A stretch of DNA of 64,000 nucleotides, taken from NCBI RefSeq assembly GCF_026343185.1, contig NZ_JAPEMA010000003.1:1-64000 (forward strand). Direction: 5' to 3'. The notes under the pieces are model-generated. The model was not told the origin of the DNA and ran no database searches. It worked only from the letters and a program-made list of their open reading frames with translations. The translations under genes and the position numbers were made by a program. Numbering within the stretch: the first letter of the stretch is position 1; each line of letters begins with the position of its first letter. Source of the stretch: Streptomyces sp. NBC_00091 (lineage in GTDB: Bacteria > Actinomycetota > Actinomycetes > Streptomycetales > Streptomycetaceae). Of the stretch, positions 8,076 to 15,520 are shown piece after piece.

Positions 8076-9154
8076 TCGGCTAGGGCGCGTCGTACGGCCG
8101 TTGACGGCCCCGCCGAGACACCGTGTTCCGCCTTCGCGCCGGCTCGGCGCAGGCGGCGGCGACGAGGCCGGTTCCATCGCGGGCAGAAACCGAGCCCTCG
8201 CGGCACAGGCTGCGGACGCACCGTGTCCGGGCCATCCGACGACCACACCGGAACCATCCATACAGGGATGACTGGTGACCTGCGGCGCGGCTGGTGCCGA
8301 GGCCGCAGTTCGCGGGTACTCGATCCCCGAGCCGGTGCCGTGAGGTTTTGCAACAGCGCCGGGGCCGGAGCGGAAATCGGCCCGCGGCCTCTCCCCAGCA
8401 GTTCCTTCACGACCATCGTCATGCTGCCGATGCGGTGCTGCCCGTCCCTGGCATGAAGGGCGAGCGGGGCCCTAACGGGCAGCCGCCGTGACGGCAGCCC
8501 CTGCGGCAGAACAGCCACAGACCTGCTCGGCGGCATCCAGCGGCCCAGACGGTACGACTCCCACGAGCCACTGCCAGCAGAGGCCGCTCGCGGCTCCGCG
8601 GGCTCGGGAAACTCCACCAGCTCGTCGGTGTACTCCTCGAAGCGATAGGCACGTCGCCGGACACGGTCCTGGGCCCAGAACCCCCTGGTGTTCGGTCGGG
8701 CCGCCGTCGGGGACGTACGGGGTGTGCTGTGGGCCTTGGCCTCCCGATGGGCGGCCTGCTTACAGGCGGGCGAGCAGAACCGGCGCGGCCGTCCCCTCAG
8801 CTTCTGCGTGAACGGCGGTGCGGTGCATCCCTGTCGCTCGCACCGGTGGACCGGGACCTCCGCGGCTCCTTCCCATACTTGTGGGGAGAATTGCGGTCCC
8901 TGCGGGCTGAGGAGTTCCTCGCGGAGCTGCTCGCCCCACTCCGAGTCCCTCAGCTTCCCCAGCAGCCTGCCGATCGCAACTTCCAGCTGTCTCCTGTCGA
9001 ATCCGAGCTGGGCAGCCAGCTGCTCCTTCGGAGCACCGTGAAGGTAGTCCAGCAGCAGCCGCTGCTGAGGCACGGTCAGCACGCTGCGAAGAGCACGGCC
9101 CAGGATGTCCTCGCCGACCCGGCGACCGACACGGTCGCGGTCCGGGCCGTACAT
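7889..9154 (-). CDS. HTH and four-cysteine zinc-motif protein, C terminus doubtful
   Basis: From ATG 9154 the protein begins MYGPDRDRVGRRVGEDILGR. Residues 25-70 resemble a sigma-region-4-type helix-turn-helix (LTVPQQRLLLDYLHGAPKEQ, QLGFDRRQLEVAIGRL). It then has a CX4C...CX3C motif (Cys105, Cys110, Cys127, Cys131; FCSPACKQAAHREAK) likely to bind zinc. The first ~190 residues are convincing. After that the frame stays open for 230 more codons but becomes Arg/Pro-rich, and its end overlaps the secreted-protein remnant in another frame. The gene may therefore have lost its true 3' end. The start lies 8 bases after the stop of the membrane-protein gene, with TGAGGCGG as ribosome binding site, so the two form an operon. 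The DNA target is unknown. Confidence 0.45.
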   Translation of the reverse strand: MYGPDRDRVGRRVGEDILGRALRSVLTVPQQRLLLDYLHGAPKEQLAAQLGFDRRQLEVAIGRLLGKLRDSEWGEQLREELLSPQGPQFSPQVWEGAAEVPVHRCERQGCTAPPFTQKLRGRPRRFCSPACKQAAHREAKAHSTPRTSPTAARPNTRGFWAQDRVRRRAYRFEEYTDELVEFPEPAEPRAASAGSGSWESYRLGRWMPPSRSVAVLPQGLPSRRLPVRAPLALHARDGQHRIGSMTMVVKELLGRGRGPISAPAPALLQNLTAPARGSSTRELRPRHQPRRRSPVIPVWMVPVWSSDGPDTVRPQPVPRGLGFCPRWNRPRRRRLRRAGAKAEHGVSAGPSTAVRRALAECASSGALTGCWVTCCLRWCAACRTTWWGTTTRSASPAPAIRLRPRHPAAAASAAGRGFRGR

Positions 9155-9162
9155 CGACCGCC

Positions 9163-9453
9163 TCACACCCCGCCCCCCGCCCCTGCGCCCGGACCCGCGT
9201 CGGCCGGCGGCTGCACCGGTCCCGGACCGCCAGGCTGTCCCATCCTGCCCGGGACACGGGCGACCCCTTGGCGCAGGGAGCCGAACAGGCCCAGCACCGT
9301 ACGGCCAACGAGGTCCATGATGCCCGGCACATCCTCCCGCCGTGCCCGGCTGAGCGCCTTCCCCGCCAGGTGGGCAAACACCAACAGCGCGCCCAGACAC
9401 ACGACCGCCAAGGACCCCACAACCCAGGCAACCACCCACAGGACATCGGACAT
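9163..9453 (-). CDS. Small single-span membrane protein
   Basis: This 96-aa protein starts MSDVLWVVAWVVGSLAVVCL. Residues 4-29 form one long hydrophobic helix, followed by a basic cytosolic stretch (AGKALSRARREDVPG) and a Pro/Gly-rich tail. ATG 9453 was chosen because the hydrophobic helix begins here; the frame upstream is not coding-like and runs through a terminator. It is probably anchored in the cytoplasmic membrane with the C terminus inside. It is co-transcribed with the downstream HTH/zinc gene. No family is recognised. Confidence 0.55.
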   Translation of the reverse strand: MSDVLWVVAWVVGSLAVVCLGALLVFAHLAGKALSRARREDVPGIMDLVGRTVLGLFGSLRQGVARVPGRMGQPGGPGPVQPPADAGPGAGAGGGV

Positions 9454-9480
9454 CGAAACCGCTCCGCCTTCCGGAAACAG

Positions 9481-9515
9481 CGATGGCCCCGACGCACAGG
9501 GCGTCGGGGCCATCG
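9481..9515. terminator. 15-bp perfect hairpin upstream of the membrane-protein gene
   Basis: Arms 9481-9495 and 9501-9515 are perfectly complementary (CGATGGCCCCGACGC) around a 5-base loop. On the minus strand it follows the T-run terminator at 9529-9555 by about 14 bases, so the two look like a tandem terminator. Because it also lies about 28 bases upstream of the minus-strand ATG at 9453, a role in the 5' leader of that gene is the alternative. Confidence 0.55.
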
Positions 9516-9528
9516 GCAACAGGGCATG

Positions 9529-9555
9529 AAAAAAGCCCCGCTTGGAGAGCGAGGC
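9529..9555 (-). terminator. Intrinsic terminator with T-run (minus strand)
   Basis: On the minus strand an 8-bp GC-rich stem (GCCTCGCT with AGCGGGGC, one G-U pair, 5-base loop) is followed directly by six T residues. This is a classic Rho-independent terminator, unusual for Streptomyces where T-runs are often missing. It would stop transcription arriving from the right, although no convincing minus-strand gene was found in 9556-10228. Confidence 0.65.
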
Positions 9556-10228
9556 GTCAACGCTGACACACGGGTGCCAGCGCCACCACGAGAATAGGCG
9601 CCCCAGCACACAACGCAACCACCACTACCTACATCGCGGCATTCCCGCAGGTCAAAGCCATGTCATGGTCGCGCGCACACGCAGATACCGCACCGGCATT
9701 TCGTAACACGCTCCTCCGGCAGCAGCCCCTGCGCATCAGCCACGGCCCCCCGCCGCTACACGGTGCCCCCACCGATCGCCCGCTCCGACCGTGGAGCAGC
9801 GGGCCGGCCGTCGCGGCGTGTAGGCGGTCGGCAGCGGCATGCCGTCTGGGATGTCGCCGGCCTGGTCGAGGGCTTGGGCTTGGGCTTGGGCTTGGGCTTC
9901 GGCGAGCGTGCGGATGGTCGTGTGCCCGATGCGGCCGGGGCGCGGTCGATGGGGGATGCGGCCGGCTTGCGGGGCGTGTGCGAGGGAGCTGGGCGTGGAG
10001 GCGGCGTCATCCTCGGAGTCGAGGACGGCGGTACGACCTCCAGACGCTCGACGACTACTACGAACCGCGAAGTCTTCTGCGACGTCTGTTCCAACGTCCA
10101 CTACGGGTACGGCGGCCGCGCAGCCTGCAGCCTGATCAAGGGCGCCTCCCGACGACCGGGGCGGTCAGATCACGATGCGCGTCGGTTGGCATCGACCTCT
10201 ACAGCTTCGGCAAGGAATCAACGACGCG
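9556..10228. other. Stretch without a convincing gene
   Basis: About 670 bases separate the T-run terminator from the next plus-strand gene. Several frames are open on both strands, but all are low-complexity (Pro/Arg/Gly/Gln-rich) and none has a ribosome binding site or recognisable domain. The minus-strand terminator at its left end suggests that a transcript, perhaps a small RNA or a lost gene, once came from here. Confidence 0.3.
9871..9900. repeat. Hexamer tandem repeat (GGCTTG)4 GGCTTC
   Basis: Five consecutive 6-base units run from 9871 to 9900, the last with one change. On the minus strand this would encode Lys-Pro or Ala-Gln dipeptide repeats depending on frame. Because no gene is supported here, it is best read as a simple-sequence repeat. 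Confidence 0.8.
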
Positions 10229-10579
10229 ATGGATCAGGTGGAGCAAGCGCAGCGCGAGGGACCGGAAGTGACGCGGGGGCAGTGGGGTTGTGTGGTCGCC
10301 CCTGTGGCCGGGCTGGCCACCGGATTGCTCGGGTCGGTGGTGCTGGCGGGCGCCTGGCGGGCGTGCGGCGTAGGGGTGAACGGCGCGGCCAACGGGCTCG
10401 CGCTGGTCTTCTACGGAGCCCTGCTCGCGATCATCGCGTCGGTGTGGTGGGGGGTGCTCATCGGGTGCGTAGGGCGCTGGAACCTCGTGGTCGCCCTCTT
10501 GGGCGGTACGGTCGGCGCTGCGGTCATGGTGGGGATCTTCGTGGCTCTGCTCCAGGTTCCCAACGGCTACCGCTGTTGA
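10229..10579 (+). CDS. Small integral membrane protein
   Basis: This 116-aa protein begins MDQVEQAQREGPEVTRGQWG and then has three hydrophobic segments at about residues 21-44, 57-78 and 85-107 (VAPVAGLATGLLGSVVLAG, LVFYGALLAIIASVWWGVLI, LVVALLGGTVGAAVMVGIFV). ATG 10229 follows an AAGGAA-like site. An ATG at 10175 in the same frame would add 18 residues without membrane character. No family is recognised. It converges on the DUF4097 gene, with 45 bases between the stop codons. Confidence 0.55.
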   Translation: MDQVEQAQREGPEVTRGQWGCVVAPVAGLATGLLGSVVLAGAWRACGVGVNGAANGLALVFYGALLAIIASVWWGVLIGCVGRWNLVVALLGGTVGAAVMVGIFVALLQVPNGYRC

Positions 10580-10624
10580 CGAGTGGGGCGCAGCAGGCCT
10601 GGTCGGGCGTGTTGGGTGCTGCCT

Positions 10625-11293
10625 TTAGAGGGTGCGGGCGGTGATGTCGCCGTAGGTGGTGGTGGCGTGGATGTTGAGGGCGGCGGCGGGGCCTTCGGTG
10701 TTGGTGAGGGTGTTGTGGATGCGGCCGTGGGCGGTGTCGGCGTTGAGGGTGGCGGAGGTTCCGCGGGCGGCGGCGATTGAGATCCCGCCGTGCTCGGTGC
10801 GCAGCTTGACCGTGCCGGCGATGGCTTCGGTGATGTGGAGGTCGGCCTTCTGGGTGGTGATTTCCGCCGGGCCGGTCAGGCGGCCGATCTGGACGTCGCC
10901 GGCCTGGAGGGTGAGGCGGGCGCTCGCGGCCTCGTCGAGCTTGACCGTGCCGTGCGCGCTGTTGAGGGTGACGTCGCCGAGGCGGCCGATGCCCCGGAAC
11001 TCGGCGCTGGCCGTCTTCGCCTCGAAGTGGGAGCCGGCGGGGAGCTGGATGGTCACCTCGACGGCACCGGAAGCGCCGAGGATCTGGTTCTTGGAGGGGG
11101 TGTTGATCCGCAGGACGCCGTCGCGGTAGTCGACGGTGGTCTGCTCGGCGGCCTTCACGTCGCGGCTCTTGGAGGCGTCCGCGGGCAGGACCTCGACCGT
11201 GGTGTCGGTCCGGTCGGCGGCGATGAAGCGGATGTTCCCGGCGGGGATGTCGAGGACGGCGGAGACCGGGGTGGTGGTGTCGAACTTCCGCAT
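10625..11293 (-). CDS. DUF4097 family beta-strand-repeat protein
   Basis: This 222-aa protein starts MRKFDTTTPVSAVLDIPAGN and continues with repeated short beta strands (FIAADRTDTTVEVLPAD, VTIQLPAGSHFEAKTASAEF, GDVQIGRLTGPAEITTQKAD), the parallel beta-solenoid pattern of DUF4097/GIN-type proteins. No signal peptide or membrane segment is present, so this copy is probably cytosolic. The family's function is not established; members often accompany regulators or membrane sensors, none of which is visible here. The gene is divergent from melC1, and the 317-base intergenic region contains repeated CGTTGC boxes that may control it. Confidence 0.8.
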   Translation of the reverse strand: MRKFDTTTPVSAVLDIPAGNIRFIAADRTDTTVEVLPADASKSRDVKAAEQTTVDYRDGVLRINTPSKNQILGASGAVEVTIQLPAGSHFEAKTASAEFRGIGRLGDVTLNSAHGTVKLDEAASARLTLQAGDVQIGRLTGPAEITTQKADLHITEAIAGTVKLRTEHGGISIAAARGTSATLNADTAHGRIHNTLTNTEGPAAALNIHATTTYGDITARTL

Positions 11294-11337
11294 GATGCTT
11301 TCCTTTGCCTCGCGGGTTTCTGATGATGGAAAAGCTA

Positions 11338-11461
11338 CGTTGCGTTCCTGTGGTAAGCAAGATGTTCGTTGCGTGGAGGTGTTATTGATGCAGGTGGGAG
11401 GGTGTTTATCGTTGCAGTGGGTTCTGTTATTAATGCAACGACAGCCACTCTTTGCGTTGCG
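11338..11461. promoter_or_regulatory. Repeated CGTTGC boxes in the DUF4097/melC1 divergent intergenic region
   Basis: The heptamer CGTTGC(G/A) occurs in the same direction at 11338, 11367, 11410 and 11455. An inverted copy at 11434-11441 forms an 8-bp inverted repeat with 11409-11416 (TCGTTGCA/TGCAACGA, 17 bases apart). A second direct repeat, GTTATT(G/A)ATGCA, is present near 11381 and 11428. The stretch is noticeably AT-richer than its surroundings. Such clustered boxes suggest binding of an oligomeric regulator. Which of the two divergent genes it controls is not known. Confidence 0.45.
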
Positions 11462-11610
11462 CTGGATTGCGGGCGAACGCTATGCCGCCGGCCGTTGGGC
11501 GGCGCGTGGGGCCAAGGGCGGGAGACTCGCTGGGCCTTGACGGGCTGCCGGGAACTTGATGTAGGGGGCACTGATTAGGGGGTTTCGGCCTTCTGGTACT
11601 TCTTCAGGCC

Positions 11611-12012
11611 ATGAAGAAGATCACTCGCCGACAGGCTCTGGGGATCGGTGCCGGGGCGGCCGCCGCTCTGGGGCTGACCGCCTGCTCGTCCTCGTCGGCT
11701 CCCGCCCCGACGGCCGGGGCGTCCGCGTCCGGTAAGCCCGTTGCCATACCCACCGGCACCATCGACGAGGTGTACGAGGGGCGTCGTATCCAGATCACGC
11801 TCGGTGCCGGAGGGCACCACGGTGTCGGGGTTCCGACCATCAAGATCGACGGCAACGAGCTGCACCTGATGGGGAACGCGGACGGCAGCTGGGTCACCGT
11901 CGTCAACCACTACGAGTCCTTCCCGGACCCCATCTCGGCCGCCCGCGCCGCGATCCGTGACCTCCAGGGCGCCGAGCTCGCGCCGTTCATCGCGAAGGAG
12001 GTCCAGCTGTGA
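11611..12012 (+). CDS. melC1: Tyrosinase cofactor/copper chaperone MelC1
   Basis: This 133-aa protein has an N-terminal export signal with the twin-arginine pattern (MKKITRRQALGIGAGAAAAL) and a Cys at the cleavage region (TACSSSSAP). The mature part carries the MelC1 signature EVYEGRRIQITLGAGGHHG, VPTIKIDGNELHLM and HYESFPDPISAARAAI. MelC1 binds apo-tyrosinase, delivers copper and carries the signal-less MelC2 out of the cell through the Tat system. The stop codon TGA overlaps the GTG start of melC2 (GTGA at 12009-12012), as in other Streptomyces melC operons. The length is normal. Confidence 0.95.
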   Translation: MKKITRRQALGIGAGAAAALGLTACSSSSAPAPTAGASASGKPVAIPTGTIDEVYEGRRIQITLGAGGHHGVGVPTIKIDGNELHLMGNADGSWVTVVNHYESFPDPISAARAAIRDLQGAELAPFIAKEVQL

Positions 12013-12833
12013 CCGTGCGCAAGAACCAGGCCGTGCTGACCCCCGACGAGAAGCGCGCCTTCGTCAACGCGGTGCTCGAGCTGAAGCGGACGGGCGTCTA
12101 CGACCGCTACGTCAACGCCCACAACTACTACCTCATGAACGACTCCGACTTCGGCAACCGGATCGGGCACCGCACGCCGTCCTTCCTGCCCTGGCACCGG
12201 CGGTTCCTGCTGGACTTCGAGGCGGCGCTGCAGCGGGTGGACCGCAACGTCGCGCTGCCGTACTGGGACTGGACCGCCGACCGCGCGGCCAACTCCTCCC
12301 TCTGGGCCGCCGACTTCATGGGCGGCACCAGCCGGGGCCGGGACGGGCAGGTGCTCGACGGGCCCTTCGCCTACGCGGGCGGCAAGTGGGCCGTGACCGT
12401 GGGGGTGGACCGGCGGACCTATCTGCGGCGTGCGCTGGGGTCGGGAGGGCAGCAGCTGCCGACCAGGGCGGAGGTGGACGCGGTGCTCGCCATGCCCGTC
12501 TACGACACCGCGCCCTGGAACAGCGCCTCGAGCGGGTTCCGCAATCATCTGGAGGGCTGGCGCGGGTCCGGCGTGCACAACCGGGTCCACGTGTGGGTGG
12601 GCGGCCACATGGCCACCGCGGCCTCCCCCAACGACCCGGTGTTCTGGCTGCACCACGCCTTCATCGACAAGCTGTGGGCCGACTGGCAGGCGCGCAACCC
12701 GAAGGCCGGGTACCTGCCCGCCACCCGGACGCCGGACGTGATCGACCTGCGGGGCACGCTGCCGCCGTGGAACAACGTGACCCCGGCCGACATGCTGGAC
12801 CACCGCCGGTTCTACACCTTCGACAAGCCGTAG
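12009..12833 (+). CDS. melC2: Tyrosinase MelC2
   Basis: This 274-aa type 3 copper monooxygenase oxidises monophenols and o-diphenols to o-quinones (melanin formation). All six copper ligands are present at the canonical positions: CuA His38 (NAH), His54 (IGHRTP) and His63 (PWHRRF); CuB His190 and His194 (VHNRVHVW) and His215/216 (FWLHHAFIDKLW). It has no signal peptide, as expected for export piggybacked on MelC1. The GTG start overlaps the melC1 stop. Streptomyces tyrosinases are about 272-274 aa, so it is complete. Relatives of this fold also oxidise o-aminophenols, which may matter because the nearby cluster could form a hydroxylated aminobenzoate. That link is speculative. Confidence 0.95.
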   Translation: MTVRKNQAVLTPDEKRAFVNAVLELKRTGVYDRYVNAHNYYLMNDSDFGNRIGHRTPSFLPWHRRFLLDFEAALQRVDRNVALPYWDWTADRAANSSLWAADFMGGTSRGRDGQVLDGPFAYAGGKWAVTVGVDRRTYLRRALGSGGQQLPTRAEVDAVLAMPVYDTAPWNSASSGFRNHLEGWRGSGVHNRVHVWVGGHMATAASPNDPVFWLHHAFIDKLWADWQARNPKAGYLPATRTPDVIDLRGTLPPWNNVTPADMLDHRRFYTFDKP

Positions 12834-12912
12834 GGGCCGCATAATTCGCGGCGGGTCGCCCTGTCCGGCGTGGATGATGGCGCGGAACCGGTCGTACAGA
12901 CGAAGGAGTTCC

Positions 12913-13815
12913 ATGCCCGGCGCGAAGATGCACGCCGACGAGGTCGACATCGACGAGGTGCTCGTCGGGCGGCTGGTCGCCGGCCAGTTCCCCCAGTGGG
13001 CGGGGCTGGCGATCGAGAAGGTCCGTTCGGCGGGTACCGACAACGCGATGTACCGGCTGGGCGAGGACATGGTCGTGCGGCTGCCCCGGATTCCCGGTTC
13101 GGCGCACCAGATCGACAGGGAGCAGCGGTGGCTGCCGCTGCTCGCGCCGCGGCTGCCGCTGGCCGTGCCGGTGCCGCTGGGCAGGGGCGTCGCGGGTGAG
13201 GGGTACGGGTTCGCGTGGTCGGTGTACCGCTGGCTCGACGGGGAGAACCTCTTCGACGAGCCCGTCAGCGACCTGCGCCGAGCCGCGGTGGACCTCGGCC
13301 GGTTCGTGGCGGCGCTGCGGCGCGTGGAGACGGCGGGCGCGCCTCGGTCGTTCCGCGGCGGGCCGGTGGGGACGGCCGACGTGGAGGTGCGGGCCGCGAT
13401 CAGGGACCTGGGCGCGGACGGCACGGTGGACGCGGACGCGGCGACCGCGGCGTGGGAGGAGGCCCTGCGCCTTCCGCGGTGGCAGGGCGATCCGGTGTGG
13501 CTGCACGGCGACCTGCTGCCGGGCAACCTGCTGGGCCGGGGCGGGCGGCTCAGCGCCGTCATCGACTTCGGGGGCGTGGGGGTCGGCGATCCCGCTTGTG
13601 ATGTGATGGTGGCCTGGACGCTGCTGTCGGCGGAATCGCGGGACGTGTTTCGTGAGGAGGCCGCGGTGGACTGCGCGACGTGGGCCCGGGGGCGTGGCTG
13701 GGCGCTGCGTTTCGGGCTCACCGCCGAGCACTACTACCGCGTCAGCAATCCGGTGCTGGCCGCGGTCGGCCATCGGGCGGCGGCCGAGGCCCTCGCCGAT
13801 CTCCAGGGCCGCTGA
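12913..13815 (+). CDS. Aminoglycoside phosphotransferase family (APH) protein
   Basis: This 300-aa kinase-fold protein has the APH signatures: a DNAMYRLGEDMVVRLPR nucleotide-binding strand, the catalytic loop WLHGDLLPGNLL (His198, Asp200, Asn205), the metal-binding VIDFGGVGVGDPACD (Asp218) and a helical C terminus. It belongs to the broad group that phosphorylates aminoglycosides, macrolides or small metabolites; the target cannot be told. ATG 12913 has GAAGGAG upstream. It stands alone between melC2 (80 bases away) and a strong bidirectional terminator, so a role in resistance to the neighbouring polyketide is possible but unsupported. Confidence 0.85.
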   Translation: MPGAKMHADEVDIDEVLVGRLVAGQFPQWAGLAIEKVRSAGTDNAMYRLGEDMVVRLPRIPGSAHQIDREQRWLPLLAPRLPLAVPVPLGRGVAGEGYGFAWSVYRWLDGENLFDEPVSDLRRAAVDLGRFVAALRRVETAGAPRSFRGGPVGTADVEVRAAIRDLGADGTVDADAATAAWEEALRLPRWQGDPVWLHGDLLPGNLLGRGGRLSAVIDFGGVGVGDPACDVMVAWTLLSAESRDVFREEAAVDCATWARGRGWALRFGLTAEHYYRVSNPVLAAVGHRAAAEALADLQGR

Positions 13816-13828
13816 GGCCCGTGCGTAA

Positions 13829-13875
13829 AGACGAAGAGACCGGCGCCCCCCGTGGGGGCGCCGGTCTCTTCGTCT
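13829..13875. terminator. Bidirectional terminator, 22-bp perfect stem
   Basis: Arms 13829-13850 and 13854-13875 are perfectly complementary around a 3-base loop (core GAGACCGGCGCCCCC). It sits between two convergent genes, 13 bases after the APH-family stop and 10 bases from the MFS stop, so it can end transcription from both sides. It is a natural boundary between the accessory region and the PKS-associated region. Confidence 0.9.
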
Positions 13876-13885
13876 ACGGGTGTGG

Positions 13886-15382
13886 TCAGGCGACGAGTTC
13901 GGTGTCGGCGGGCGCCGCCGGGGCGGCCGGCTTGTTGTCGCGCAGGACCAGGGTGGCCACGACGGCGGCGGCCAGGATGGCGATCGCGCTGATGGTGAAG
14001 GTGGTCGACATCGAGGTGGTGAAGGCCTCGCGGGCCGCGCGGACCAGGTCCTGGTCGCCGCCGGCGACGGCCAGGGCGCCGGCGATGGACTCCTTGGCCT
14101 GTTCGGGCGTGCCGGCCGGCATCTCGGCGGCGAAGCCGCCGGCGAGGAGCGAGCCGAGGATCGCGATGCCGAGGGCGCTGCCGGCCTGTCCGATGGTGTC
14201 GTTGAGGGCCGAGCCGACGCCCGCCTTCTCCTCGGGGATGGTGGCCATGAGGGCGCCGACGGCGGCCGGCATGGCCATGCCCGCGCCGAGGCCGAGCAGG
14301 CCCAGGGCGACGGCGGGGACGGTGAAGCCGGTGGTGGCCGTGACGGTGGTCAGCAGGGCGAAGGAGCCGGACATCACGATCATGCCGCCCAGGATCAGGG
14401 GGCGGTTGCCGACCTTGGCGGAGAGGGCGGCGCCGGCGCCATTGCCGATCAGGGCGGCCACGGCCAGCGGTACGAAGGCCAGGCCCGCCTTGAGGGGCGT
14501 GTAGCCGAGGACGAACTGCAGGTACTGGGTCAGGACCAGCAGCAGGCCGCCGTTGCCGATCTGGACGAGGGTCAGGGAGAGCGAACCGCCGCTGAAGTTG
14601 CGGTTCTTGAAGAGGACCAGCGGGACCATCGGGGAGGCGGTGATGTTCTCCCAGACCACGAAGGCGACGAGGGCGGCCACGGCGACGGCCAGGGTGAGCG
14701 CGGAGCGGCCCTCGAAGGCGCCGTGCTGCGGGATCTCGATGATCCACCAGACCAGGGCGGTGATGCCGGTGGCGGAGAGGACGGCGCCCAGCGGGTCGGG
14801 CTTCTGCCAGGGGCCCTTGGACTCCGGCATCAGGGTGAGGGCGGCGATCACGGCCAGGGCGACGACCGGCACGTTGATGAAGAAGATCGACTGCCAGGAG
14901 AAGTGGTCGATCAGGACACCGCCGAGGACGGGGCTGCCGACCAGGCCGAGCATGGAGACCGACCCCCAGGCCGCCATCGCCTTGGGCCGTTCGTCCTCCT
15001 CGAAGACGGTGATGAGGATGGAGAGGGTGGAGGGCATGATCAGCGCGCCGCCGACGCCCATCGCGACGCGTACGGCGATGACTTCGCCGGGGTTGGAGCA
15101 GTAGGTCGCGGCGAGCGACGCCGCCCCGAACAGCAGGAGGCCGATCAGCATGATCCGGCGCCGGCCGAAGCGGTCACCGAGGCTGCCGGAGGTGAGCAGG
15201 AGCCCGGCGAAGACCAGGATGTAGGAGTCGAGGATCCACTGGGTGTCCTGTGCGCTCGCGCCGAGGTCCGTGGTCAGGGACGGCACCGCGACGGTCAGGG
15301 CCATGGAGTCGACCACCAGGACCAGCGAGCTCAGGCACAGCACGATCAGGATCCACCAGCGGCGGGGGTTCCTGGCTTCCAT
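13886..15382 (-). CDS. DHA2-type MFS drug exporter (14 transmembrane helices)
   Basis: This 498-aa integral membrane protein is of the QacA/SmvA-like DHA2 family, a proton-driven drug exporter. It starts MEARNPRRWWILIVLCLSSL. It has motif C-like GLVGSPVLGGVLIDHFSW and motif A-like SGSLGDRFGRRRIMLIG, plus fourteen hydrophobic segments ending LAAAVVATLVLRD before a short Ala/Pro tail. ATG 15382 has AAGGGAA upstream. The gene is transcribed divergently from the pabC-like gene, and its promoter overlaps two TGTACGCA repeats. It may export the polyketide or an unrelated drug; the shared promoter region with pabC is the only evidence for cluster membership. Confidence 0.85.
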   Translation of the reverse strand: MEARNPRRWWILIVLCLSSLVLVVDSMALTVAVPSLTTDLGASAQDTQWILDSYILVFAGLLLTSGSLGDRFGRRRIMLIGLLLFGAASLAATYCSNPGEVIAVRVAMGVGGALIMPSTLSILITVFEEDERPKAMAAWGSVSMLGLVGSPVLGGVLIDHFSWQSIFFINVPVVALAVIAALTLMPESKGPWQKPDPLGAVLSATGITALVWWIIEIPQHGAFEGRSALTLAVAVAALVAFVVWENITASPMVPLVLFKNRNFSGGSLSLTLVQIGNGGLLLVLTQYLQFVLGYTPLKAGLAFVPLAVAALIGNGAGAALSAKVGNRPLILGGMIVMSGSFALLTTVTATTGFTVPAVALGLLGLGAGMAMPAAVGALMATIPEEKAGVGSALNDTIGQAGSALGIAILGSLLAGGFAAEMPAGTPEQAKESIAGALAVAGGDQDLVRAAREAFTTSMSTTFTISAIAILAAAVVATLVLRDNKPAAPAAPADTELVA

Positions 15383-15460
15383 GGGTCGTTCCCTTTCGTC
15401 TTCGTCGGCGTCCGTTTGATGCGGTCCACTCGGCGCGTACGGCGTTTCGTACTTGCGCAC

Positions 15461-15490
15461 ACTGTACGCAGCTTGGAACGGTGTACGCAA
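15461..15490 (-). promoter_or_regulatory. MFS promoter overlapped by TGTACGCA repeats
   Basis: On the minus strand a -35 box TTGCGT (15485-15490) and a -10 box TACAGT (15461-15466) are 18 bases apart. The direct repeat TGTACGCA (15463-15470 and 15482-15489) covers both boxes, the layout expected of a repressor site, perhaps for a TetR-type regulator encoded elsewhere. On the plus strand, TATGCT (15508-15513) could be the -10 of the pabC-like gene; its transcript would then start at or next to the ATG at 15521, that is, leaderless. Confidence 0.5.
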
Positions 15491-15520
15491 GGCGGGGCGC
15501 GACGATCTATGCTCCGGGGC

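Noticed and set aside
10524..11360. Alternative minus-strand frame over the DUF4097 gene
   Set aside because: Arg/His/Pro-rich shadow in another frame; the DUF4097 frame has the clear beta-repeat pattern.
11335..11571. Minus-strand 78-codon ORF in the DUF4097/melC1 intergenic region
   Set aside because: Pro/Arg-rich translation without a domain or ribosome binding site; it covers the repeated CGTTGC boxes and is better explained as regulatory DNA.
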